This document shows positions 1 to 6,125 of a stretch of DNA of 11,082 bases, one piece after another. Each line of letters starts with the position of its first letter. The first letter of the stretch is position 1. The position numbers and the translations under genes are program-made. The notes under the pieces are model-generated. The model was not told where the DNA came from and made no database searches. It worked only from the letters and a program-made list of their open reading frames with translations. Origin of the DNA: RPQK01 sp041946865 (GTDB lineage: Bacteria > Acidobacteriota > UBA6911 > RPQK01); contig JBHGBF010000263.1 of assembly GCA_041946865.1 (NCBI GenBank), positions 1-11,082 of the forward strand, in the 5' to 3' direction.

Positions 1-7
1 CAAGATC

Positions 8-271
8 TTACCTTAGCTCGCTGACATCCCTCTCCCGAAAGAATCGCTCAACTTGGGTCCGAATCTCATCCAACGAGAGGATCGTCCCGGACGCTGTGTC
101 TCCGAAGGAGGCGTTGGCCCTTCTTCGCAAATTGTCGCGCAAAAGAGCAAAGAAGAACCATCCGGACTCGCCACTCACGAGCCGAACACGCAGGGTAGCG
201 ACTCTTCGTGTCGGCTCGGGCGCCGACTTTAGAACTCGACTTTGAATGAAGGGTGTCAGAGCTTCAATTTT
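8..271 (-). pseudogene. C-terminal fragment of an unrecognised gene, cut by the inverted repeat
   Basis: The minus strand is open from the inside of the inverted repeat (about 271) to a TAA at 8-10, about 87 codons. The readable C-terminus contains GWFFFALLRDNLRRR, then SLDEIRTQVERFFRERDVSELR split around residues typical of amphipathic helices, and it is rich in Arg, Glu and Phe as real proteins are. There is no ATG in the frame; the only GTG (176-178) has no ribosome-binding site before it. I therefore read it as the 3' end of a gene whose front was lost at the repeat. I do not recognise the family. The opposite strand is also open for about 80 codons (3-248), so the strand call is an inference from protein-like composition. 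Confidence 0.4.
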
Positions 272-344
272 TCAATTTTCAGTTTTTCAAATCCGCGACG
301 AATGAGGACAAAAACGAAAACTGAAAATTGAAGCTCTGACACCC
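251..344. repeat. MITE/REP-like long inverted repeat
   Basis: A perfect 21-bp inverted repeat joins 251-271 and 324-344; the outer end begins GGGTGTCAGAGCTTCAATTT. A further 7 bp pair (280-286 with 317-323) after an 8-nt bulge (272-279), which is a second copy of the inner TCAATTTT word. The central loop is about 30 nt (287-316). The element is much more AT-rich than its surroundings. It lies exactly where two gene fragments stop making sense: the minus-strand fragment to its left and the truncated DUF5985 gene to its right. There is no coding sequence in it, so if mobile it must be moved in trans (MITE or REP type). No target-site duplication can be recognised, and no second copy is seen in the window. 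A transcript through it would fold into a strong hairpin. Confidence 0.75.
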
Positions 345-349
345 CCTCC

Positions 350-457
350 CTCGACAGACTGGTGTTTCCGCACGTCGACCTGTCCCTCTTGCGGCTGGGC
401 GCCGCGCTGGCAGCCGTATCGTTGATGTTGTACGGCCTGATCTGGGACGTGGAGTGA
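350..457 (+). pseudogene. 3' remnant of a DUF5985-type membrane protein gene
   Basis: The plus frame ending at TGA 455-457 reads LDRLVFPHVDLSLLRLGAAL and then AAVSLMLYGLIWDVE. This is the typical C-terminal part of the small DUF5985 inner-membrane proteins, which are usually encoded as a tandem pair of about 80-120 codons each. Only about 35 codons remain. Upstream the frame runs straight into the inverted repeat and meets a stop at 329-331, with no start codon. The following DUF5985 gene begins 9 nt downstream, which is the normal spacing for the pair, so the 3' side of the locus is undisturbed and only the 5' part is lost. Family function is unknown. Confidence 0.6.
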
Positions 458-466
458 GGTGAAGAC

Positions 467-724
467 ATGAAGCTGCTCATCCTGGGGGCCATAGCCGCGG
501 GTTCTTTGACAATTGCGTTGTTCTTCTTGCGCTTCTGGCGGGACACGCGCGACCGCTTCTTCCTATTCTTCGCGGTCGCCTTCGCGGTCGAAGGGCTCAA
601 CCGGGTGGCGCTCGGATTGGTCGCCAGCCTGGACGAGGACGTGCCGTTTGTGTACGTGGTGCGGTTTCTTTCCTTTGCGCTCATCCTTGTGGCGATTGCC
701 GACAAGAACCGAAAGCGGGGATGA
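467..724 (+). CDS. DUF5985 family small membrane protein
   Basis: This is an 85-residue protein with three hydrophobic segments, roughly residues 2-20, 31-50 and 65-78. It carries the family pattern FFLRFWRDTRDRFFLFF near residues 19-35 and ends in AIADKNRKRG; both are typical of DUF5985, whose members are of similar length. The ATG at 467 follows a GAGGTGA ribosome-binding site (456-462) that overlaps the TGA of the upstream DUF5985 remnant, so translation was once coupled. Its biochemical role is not known; it is an inner-membrane protein. Because its former partner is truncated and no promoter is obvious after the inverted repeat, it may no longer be expressed. The family assignment is by pattern recognition of residues and is fairly secure. 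Confidence 0.75.
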   Translation: MKLLILGAIAAGSLTIALFFLRFWRDTRDRFFLFFAVAFAVEGLNRVALGLVASLDEDVPFVYVVRFLSFALILVAIADKNRKRG

Positions 725-779
725 GGCGAGAGCCGCCGATTGGAGCGCGGGATCAGAGCGGCTCGTATGACTGCGCACA

Positions 780-1090
780 ATAGTCGTCCTTCTTGTTCGC
801 TGATTTCCAGGAATTCCTTCTCGATTCTAAGGAAGGCTTCGCCCGCGGCGGGCGAGAAATGCGTGCCGGTGTCCGAGACGATGATGTCCCGGCTGACCTC
901 GTGCGAATAGGGGGTCTTTGTAGACCCGCTTTGACCGGAGGGCGTCATAGACGTCGGCCACCGCCATGATTTGCGCCGGGAGCGGTATGGCGTTGCCCTT
1001 GAGGCCGTCGGGGTAACCGGTCCCTCCCCACCGCTCATGGTGCGAGCGCAGGGCTTCTTCGTGGCTGAGTTTTTGCTGTTTTCCACCCGT
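780..1090 (-). pseudogene. HD-GYP phosphodiesterase, frameshifted 3' remnant
   Basis: On the minus strand the frame just past the hydrolase stop reads KLSHEEALRSHHERWGGTGY and PDGLKGNAIPLPAQIMAVAD, then VYDALRSKRVYK. This is the second half of an HD-GYP domain (HHxxxxGxGYP plus the ADVYDAL helix), which hydrolyses cyclic di-GMP in intact proteins. The match continues only in another frame, PYSHEVSRDIIVSDTGTHFS then FLRIEKEFLEISEQ. A one-base indel is therefore likely at the G-run 910-914. The HD metal-binding half and any receiver domain are missing, and no family-like stop is seen at the end. It is a dead fragment. Its first codons lie in frame with the hydrolase ending at 1091, separated only by that stop codon. 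Confidence 0.7.
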
Positions 1091-2809
1091 TCACTCTCTT
1101 ACCATCACCACTCCCGACGCCTTCATCTTCGCGGCTTCGGCCTCAGGCAGGCGCCAGTCGTCATCGAAACGCCCGGCGGCAATCGGGTTGTCCGCCGTCC
1201 CTTTGAAGAGCAAGTAGTCCTCGAAGCTTGTGAGCCCGAACGCCACGATAGAGCCGGCAAAGAAGGAGGCCCGTCGGCCGGTGGCTGAAGGAGGCCGCTG
1301 TGCCCCGGCTTCCGGCGCTTGCCACCAGGGCAGGCCGGAGCTGACCAGGACATAATGCTCCCCGATCGGGAAGACGTAAGCCAGACCGTAGTCCTGAGAG
1401 TCCTTGTTCAGCTGGATAGGCAATCGGTCGCTGAACTGAGCAATAAGCTTGTTCGTCTCGGGAGTTCCGAAGAGCACGAGGTTCGAGCTCTCCAGGTCGC
1501 TCGGCCTCACGTCCTTGTCGGCAACCACTCGCGGGAAGACCATGACGCGTCCCAGGAACCAGCCGCGGTCGACCGACCAGTCGGCAGCTTTGCTCGCCTG
1601 CCGCATACGGGCTTGGACCTCGGCAGCCGGCGGGTTGTCGGCCGTGCCGTAGACGTAGATGTGCCGGCTGGAGATTACCTCTCCCATCGGGCCTTCGGCG
1701 CCGGGTCTTTTGGCGCCTGCTCTGACTTCCCGCTTTCTGGGTACCCAGGCGCCGGCCTCCTTGTGAAAAGACACCCGCTCCCCGGCTTTGGCCTGTATGG
1801 CCTTGCCGTCGATGGTGATTTCGACCGGTCGCTTCGCTGAAAAGCGAGGATGACCCGCCAGATTCAGCGTGAAGCCTCCTAGCTCGGCGGTGGTTACCTC
1901 GATGCGATTGTCTCCCGTGAATCGGGCATCGATTGAAGCCAGAGTGCCCGGCGTCAGGCTGTCCAGCTGAACCCAGAAGGATTTATTGTATTTATACCGG
2001 CTGCTGACAAAGCGGACGCGGTCCGGGTGGGGGGTCCGCTTGAACTGCCCGAACCACTCGAATATCTTCTCGTCCTGATAAGCATTCTCCCAGCTGTTGT
2101 GACCGACGCCGGGGTACTCGATGTACTCCACCTTGGTGCCCAGTGCCTCGAGCCGCTTGGCCCACTCGCGAACCCCGGCCGGACGCACAACCGGGTCTGC
2201 GCCTCCCTGACAAAAGCGGACCGGATAACTCAGCGCGTTTGGCGCCAGATTCTCGGTGCCTTGAGGTGGTGCCGGACAGACCGGCGCGATGGCCGCCCAG
2301 ATGTCCGGACGCGTAAGCGCGAGCCATAAAGTCCCACCACCGCCCATGGAGAGGCCAGTCAGGTAAATCCGGTTCTCATCTATGGGGAATCGATCCTTCA
2401 CGTCGGCCAGGACATCGTAGACGTCCTTCTCCGCGACTCCCTCGTAGCCCATGGTCCCTCGCGCATAGGGCGAGGCCACGATGTAGTCAAGATCCGCCCA
2501 TTTGGGGAAGGAACGGCTGGCTTCGACGTCGGTCTCCCCCGGGGCATTGCTCTTGCCGAAGACCCGGCGCAGGTTCAGCCTGTGATTCGACCCGGCGCCA
2601 TGCAGGCTGATAACCAGGGGATAGCGCTTTTGGGCGTTGAACCGCGGCGGCAGGTAGATTCCGTAGGGTTGATCTGTGTCGTCTACCGTGGAATGAAAGG
2701 TCAGAACCTGCGGCCCGGGCTTCAGCGTCTGGGCGGCGCAGAGCCCGCCAGCAAGCAGGCCGCAGAAACAAGCAACAGCGAGACGAGAGCGAGTCCGATG
2801 GCTGATCAT
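1091..2809 (-). CDS. Secreted alpha/beta hydrolase (PHB-depolymerase/esterase-like)
   Basis: This is a 572-residue protein with a Sec-type signal peptide (basic MISHRTRSR, hydrophobic 11-24, likely cleavage after Ala25-Ala26). Residues about 35-255 are an alpha/beta hydrolase of the LpqC/PHB-depolymerase and prolyl-oligopeptidase-like esterase group. They contain LHGAG (69-73, oxyanion region), nucleophile Ser154 in GLSMGG, a probable acid Asp205 in GGADPVV and His237 in GVGHNSW. The remaining 300 residues are an accessory region of unknown role, with GTADNP occurring twice (388-393, 537-542). It probably cleaves an ester in the periplasm or outside the cell; the substrate is not deducible. 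The ATG at 2807-2809 follows a GGAG at close spacing. It is divergent from the DUF3311 gene and appears monocistronic. Confidence 0.85.
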   Translation of the reverse strand: MISHRTRSRLAVACFCGLLAGGLCAAQTLKPGPQVLTFHSTVDDTDQPYGIYLPPRFNAQKRYPLVISLHGAGSNHRLNLRRVFGKSNAPGETDVEASRSFPKWADLDYIVASPYARGTMGYEGVAEKDVYDVLADVKDRFPIDENRIYLTGLSMGGGGTLWLALTRPDIWAAIAPVCPAPPQGTENLAPNALSYPVRFCQGGADPVVRPAGVREWAKRLEALGTKVEYIEYPGVGHNSWENAYQDEKIFEWFGQFKRTPHPDRVRFVSSRYKYNKSFWVQLDSLTPGTLASIDARFTGDNRIEVTTAELGGFTLNLAGHPRFSAKRPVEITIDGKAIQAKAGERVSFHKEAGAWVPRKREVRAGAKRPGAEGPMGEVISSRHIYVYGTADNPPAAEVQARMRQASKAADWSVDRGWFLGRVMVFPRVVADKDVRPSDLESSNLVLFGTPETNKLIAQFSDRLPIQLNKDSQDYGLAYVFPIGEHYVLVSSGLPWWQAPEAGAQRPPSATGRRASFFAGSIVAFGLTSFEDYLLFKGTADNPIAAGRFDDDWRLPEAEAAKMKASGVVMVRE

Positions 2810-2827
2810 GTCTCCAGATACTAGCGC

Positions 2828-2857
2828 TTGTCCGTGAAGCCGGAGAAGAGGTATTTT
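2828..2857 (+). promoter_or_regulatory. Possible sigma70-like promoter for the DUF3311 gene
   Basis: TTGTCC (2828-2833) and TATTTT (2852-2857) are separated by 18 bp. They would start transcription near 2864, upstream of the ATG at 2891. The match to consensus is moderate, and this is the only candidate I found in the 81-bp divergent gap. It argues for the ATG at 2891 rather than the TTG at 2828, which would lie inside the promoter. Confidence 0.3.
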
Positions 2858-2890
2858 TCGGGCAACAGAATCAAGGGTACACTGTTGTCA

Positions 2891-3109
2891 ATGACCAGGC
2901 GGTTAAGGCCCCTGCTACTTGGAGCTGTCCCTTTTGTGATGCTGGTCTTTGCCCTGCCTTTGGTTAATCGCATCGAACCGGGGGTTCTCGGGCTCCCCTT
3001 CGTCCTGTTCTGGATGATGCTCTGGATCGTCCTTACGCCCGTCATGCTTTTTCTGGCCTTCAAGATCGAAACGCGGACGGGAGGCTCAGACGAGGGAGAC
3101 GCCTCTTGA
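2891..3109 (+). CDS. DUF3311 family small membrane protein
   Basis: From ATG 2891 this is a 72-residue protein starting MTRRLRPLLLGAVPFVMLV. It has two transmembrane segments (about residues 8-25 and 34-58) around NRIEPGVLGLPFVLFW, the hallmark of DUF3311. Such proteins sit directly upstream of, and are thought to be small partners of, sodium:solute symporters. That is the case here: its TGA (3107-3109) overlaps the TTG start of the symporter remnant by 4 nt, a translational-coupling arrangement. A longer form from TTG 2828 is possible but adds polar residues atypical of the family. No good ribosome-binding site precedes 2891. Since the symporter is wrecked, this gene is probably functionless even though its frame is intact. 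Confidence 0.65.
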   Translation: MTRRLRPLLLGAVPFVMLVFALPLVNRIEPGVLGLPFVLFWMMLWIVLTPVMLFLAFKIETRTGGSDEGDAS

Positions 3110-3456
3110 ATCTTGCTACCGGCATCATCGCCCTAACGATCCTCTTCTCCTTCTGGGCGCGGCCGGATGGGCTTACAGCAAAGGCGCCCCTGCCTTCTTT
3201 TGTACAACGCTACGACAGCCGCTTGCTTGGCGCTCTGGTCGCATTGATAGGAGTCGTTTCCATCTTGCCTTATCTGCAACTGCAGCTTCTCGGACTCGGA
3301 ATCATCGTCAAAACGGCCAGCGGCGGGCAGATTCCCTCCAGTTGGGCCATGGTCGCCTGCTTCGTTTTGACGTGCATTTTCGTTCACACCAGCGGGATCC
3401 GCGGGACAGCTTGGATTGCGGTTCCTAAAGACATCATGATGATTGTGGCGGTCGTT
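3106..3456 (+). pseudogene. Sodium:solute symporter (SSS family) gene in pieces
   Basis: Three blocks of a single SSS transporter survive in the right order. Block 1 (3106 to about 3157) encodes MNLATGIIALTILFSFW, the first membrane helix. Block 2 (3159-3200) encodes AAGWAYSKGAPAFF but in a different frame. Block 3 (3202-3456), back in the first frame, encodes RYDSRLLGALVALIGVV, LPYLQLQLLGLGIIV and later GIRGTAWIAVPKDIMM, which correspond to helices 3-5 of the family. The linkers between blocks are missing. The whole C-terminal two thirds (normally about 500 residues in total) is replaced by AlkB sequence. The intact family imports organic solutes with sodium; this copy cannot. Block-wise loss without scattered stops suggests deletions, possibly recent, or a mis-assembly. 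Confidence 0.75.
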
Positions 3457-3512
3457 GGTGGCCAACGACGAGCAGGGGCCGGCCGATCTCGGGGTTCCGC
3501 CCGATCCCGGCT

Positions 3513-3938
3513 ACCAGACGGGTCATCCATTACGGCTGGCTGTACGGCTACGAGTCGTTCCTGATCAGTCCGGGTCCGGAAATACCCGAATTCTTGCGAC
3601 CGCTTCGAGAGCGAGTCGCGAAGTTTGCGGGGCTCGAGCCGAAGGACCTTGCCGAGGCTCTCCTGACGGAATATTCTCCGGGCGCCACGATCGGCTGGCA
3701 CCGCGACGCGCTCGCCTTCGGCGTCATCCTGGCCGTCTCTCTGGCCGGCGCCTGCCGCTTGAGGCTTCAAAAGGGCAAAGGGGAGGAGCGGCAGACCGCC
3801 GTGTTGTCGGTCGAACCGCGCTCGCTGTACATGTTGGCCGGCGCGGCGCGAAACCAGTGGCAGCACAGTATCCCGCCCACGAAAGAACTGCGCTACTCGA
3901 TCACCTTCCGCACGCTCCGAAAGCAGAGTGAATCATGA
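3513..3938 (+). pseudogene. AlkB-like 2OG-Fe(II) dioxygenase, N-terminally truncated
   Basis: The frame reads RRVIHYGWLYGYESF from about 3516, then PLRERVAKFAGLEPKDLAEA, EYSPGATIGWHRD, CRLRLQ, EPRSLYMLAGAARNQWQHSI and RYSITFRTLR, ending at TGA 3936-3938. These are the conserved core motifs of bacterial AlkB-type proteins, which oxidatively remove alkyl groups from nucleic acids. Iron ligands His and Asp (GWHRD) and the distal His (QHSI) are present, as are the 2-oxoglutarate-binding arginines (RYSITFR). The first 50 or so residues of the family are missing. Upstream, the frame runs into symporter sequence and reaches a TAA near 3427 with no ATG or GTG. The first usable start would be TTG 3594, inside the fold. 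It is most likely inactive, although the catalytic core itself shows no damage. Confidence 0.65.
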
Positions 3939-4011
3939 AGGCGATCCTTGCCCCGTTTTCAGCGAGACGGGAAGGCATCGTTTTGCGAGGCGCTTCCAGC
4001 TTTGCCGAATG

Positions 4012-5916
4012 CTAAGAGCCCTGCTGCCGCGCATCCAGGTCCCTGAGGATTTTCTCGATCAGCCGGGTCGGGTACTCTCTGGTCCGGGGGTTCAAACCCG
4101 GGTCGTCCTTCGGCAAAGCGCGGACCTTGTCCCTGATGTCCCCCGCCCGCGCGTCGATCTCGTCCAGGGCATTCAGGGCTTCGACAGCGGCCCAGAGCCC
4201 GTGCTTCTTCAAGTCGGCGAAATCCAGGAGCAGAGCCACCGACTCGTCAACGTCCTCCTGACTCCCGTAGAGGCCGAGAGCCTGGGCCGCCACGATTCTG
4301 ACGCTCGGCGCCGCACCCTCTCGGAGCGCTTTTCTTAACGTCTCTTGAGAAGCAACCACGGTCTCACGGCCCCGCATCAGCAAACCGAGCGAGGCCCAGT
4401 AGCGTACGGCACTGTCGGGATCCGAAAGCAGACCGGTGAGACGGGGGGTGGCCTCGGCGGCAAGGGACGAAGCCGTTTCGGCAGTGTCGATAATCCGTTC
4501 GAGGGGGAGATCGGCAGAGTGTCCGACGGCGTAGGGCGTCCTCCCTTCGGCGCGCCGGTGCATCTCATCCTCCGGCAGGAAACCGAGGTCCCGAATCTGG
4601 AGCGCCAGGTCCCGCTGGACCCGCCTGAACCGGGCCAGCGTCTCGCTATGAGCCGGCGAACCCGCCAGGTTCTGGACCTCATCCGGGTCGGCCTCGAGGT
4701 CATAAAGCTCTTCGGGGGGCTTGACCTCCCAAAACGCCCGTTGTCCCGGATTCAACTTGCCCTGATCATAAAGCTCTTTCCAGACCCGGGTTGTCGGCGT
4801 CTGGAACATGTAGTCCAGGTACTGGCCGTAAATCTTGTGGGGCATGAAGTTGCGAACGTAGACGTAGCGTCGGTCCCGCACGCTTCGGACCATATCGTAG
4901 CGCTCGTCCATGCGCCCGCGGAATCCATAGAGGTACGATTGCGGCGGCGTGTCGAATTCGCCCAGGAATGCGTGTCCATGCATGTAATCGGGCGGCTTTA
5001 TTCCCGCGAGACTCAGGACCGTGGGAGCCAGGTCCACAAACGCCACCAGCCGATCCGAGCGTGCGCCCGGGCAGTAGTCGGCGGGCGCCAGGCGCCGGAA
5101 TTTCTCGGGGATGTGGATGATCAGCGGGACGCGGAGCCCGCAATTCAGGGGCCAGCGCTTGTTGCGGGGCATACCCGGCCCGTGATCGCCGTAGTAGAAA
5201 ACGATCGTGTCCTCCAGCAGGCCGTCCTGCTCGAGCTGGGCCAGGATCTGGCCGGCGCGCTCGTCCATTTCAGTCATCTGGTCGTAATACTGCGCCCAGT
5301 CCTGCCGGACGATGGGGTCAACCGGATGGTAGGCCGGGACCCGCACCCTGGCCGGATCATGCACCGCCTGGTGCGGACGCCTGCGGATCTGGCTTTCGTG
5401 AGTCTGGGTGAAGTTGAACACGGCGAAAAAGGGCTGTCCTCTCGGCCGTTTTCGCCAGTGCGCGCTGGTACTCGATTCGTCCCAAACCTGGCCGGGCTTT
5501 TCGAGGTTATAGTCTTCTTTGCTGTTGTTCGTGCAGTAATAACCGGCTTCGCGCAGAAACTGGGGGAACATCTTCATGCCTTCCGGCAGTCGGACCATGC
5601 TGCGCATGTGCTCCGAACCGGTGCAAGGCGGATACATGCCGCTGATGATGGTGGTCCTGGCAGGTGCGCAAACCGGAGCGTTCGACCAGGCATTGGAGTA
5701 GATCATCCCTTTGCCCGCCAGCCGATCGAGATGAGGAGTCGTGGCGTACGTGTCCCCGTAGCAGCCCATGTGAGGCCCGTTGTCTTCACTTGTGATCCAG
5801 ATTATGTTCGGGCGCGGCGGCGCCTGATCAGGCACACTCTGGCGTCCGGCAACGCCGGCCACAGCCAGCAGTGAGGTATCACAAAGAAAATCCCTTCGAG
5901 TGACGCGCTTTTTCAT
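4012..5916 (-). CDS. Tat-exported type I sulfatase with C-terminal HEAT-like repeats
   Basis: This 634-residue protein hydrolyses sulfate esters. I chose ATG 5916 because it gives MKKRVTRRDFLCDTSLLAVA, a good twin-arginine signal; the frame is open up to 6000 but the added 28 residues look non-coding. Motifs, numbered from this start: SEDNG (43-47, calcium site), CAPAR (83-87) with the Cys that becomes formylglycine, THES (172-175) and GDHGPGMPRNK (243-253, metal and active-site residues). A typical sulfatase tail, ELYDLEADPDEVQNLAG, follows. Residues about 485-615 are alpha-helical HEAT-like repeats (LLSDPDSAVRYWASLGLL; SVRIVAAQALGLYG). It needs a formylglycine-generating enzyme encoded elsewhere. 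The substrate, perhaps a sulfated glycan, is unknown. It is convergent with the AlkB remnant and divergent from the MFS gene. Confidence 0.88.
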   Translation of the reverse strand: MKKRVTRRDFLCDTSLLAVAGVAGRQSVPDQAPPRPNIIWITSEDNGPHMGCYGDTYATTPHLDRLAGKGMIYSNAWSNAPVCAPARTTIISGMYPPCTGSEHMRSMVRLPEGMKMFPQFLREAGYYCTNNSKEDYNLEKPGQVWDESSTSAHWRKRPRGQPFFAVFNFTQTHESQIRRRPHQAVHDPARVRVPAYHPVDPIVRQDWAQYYDQMTEMDERAGQILAQLEQDGLLEDTIVFYYGDHGPGMPRNKRWPLNCGLRVPLIIHIPEKFRRLAPADYCPGARSDRLVAFVDLAPTVLSLAGIKPPDYMHGHAFLGEFDTPPQSYLYGFRGRMDERYDMVRSVRDRRYVYVRNFMPHKIYGQYLDYMFQTPTTRVWKELYDQGKLNPGQRAFWEVKPPEELYDLEADPDEVQNLAGSPAHSETLARFRRVQRDLALQIRDLGFLPEDEMHRRAEGRTPYAVGHSADLPLERIIDTAETASSLAAEATPRLTGLLSDPDSAVRYWASLGLLMRGRETVVASQETLRKALREGAAPSVRIVAAQALGLYGSQEDVDESVALLLDFADLKKHGLWAAVEALNALDEIDARAGDIRDKVRALPKDDPGLNPRTREYPTRLIEKILRDLDARQQGS

Positions 5917-6009
5917 GTGCTGAAGAATCTCACGAAAGAACGCCGACAACAAGGAGTACCCTCCGCCCCTCCGCCGTAACCGCTGCGCTCGTAACGGCAC
6001 GCACCCGAC

Positions 6010-6027
6010 GCGCTTCGCAAAAAGCGC
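6010..6027. repeat. Short perfect hairpin upstream of the sulfatase
   Basis: GCGCTT (6010-6015) and AAGCGC (6022-6027) form a 6-bp perfect stem with a 6-nt loop. It lies in the 209-bp divergent gap between the sulfatase and MFS starts, about 94 bp before the sulfatase start. There is no T-run, so it is not a clear terminator. It could be an operator, a leader hairpin or chance. Confidence 0.3.
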
Positions 6028-6047
6028 TCCGCTTGCGGCTCTGGCGC

Positions 6048-6080
6048 TTCATCCTTCATCCTTCCCTTCACCCTTCATCC
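6048..6080. repeat. Heptamer tandem repeat TTCATCC
   Basis: Five head-to-tail units: TTCATCC, TTCATCC, a shortened TTCCC, TTCACCC and TTCATCC. The strand is purely pyrimidine apart from single A bases. It is a slippage-prone microsatellite 46 bp upstream of the MFS start codon. Nothing coding is seen in it, and I see no convincing -35/-10 pair in the rest of the gap (5917-6125). Confidence 0.6.
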
Positions 6081-6125
6081 CTCCATGTGACCTCCAAGTT
6101 GCTTTGGTAGTCTAAACTGATTCCG

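Noticed and set aside
251..344. Inverted repeat as CRISPR repeat or simple terminator
   Set aside because: There is one palindromic pair with no spacer array. It is far longer than a terminator stem and flanked by gene fragments, which suits a mobile or recombinational element better.
256..1086. 276-codon minus-strand open frame taken as one gene
   Set aside because: Only its first third carries HD-GYP sequence, reached by a frameshift. The rest is antisense to the DUF5985 genes and runs into the inverted repeat.
3939..4011. Weak CCCGT/ACGGG hairpin between AlkB remnant and sulfatase as terminator
   Set aside because: The stem is only 5 bp with a large loop and no T-run on either strand.
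4345..5874. 509-codon open frame on the plus strand opposite the sulfatase
   Set aside because: It is a GC-rich antisense shadow; the opposite strand encodes a protein with complete sulfatase motifs, and this frame shows no recognisable domain or ribosome-binding site.
5917..6000. 28-residue N-terminal extension of the sulfatase
   Set aside because: It would bury the twin-arginine signal and adds Arg-rich, non-conserved-looking sequence. ATG 5916 gives a standard Tat signal.
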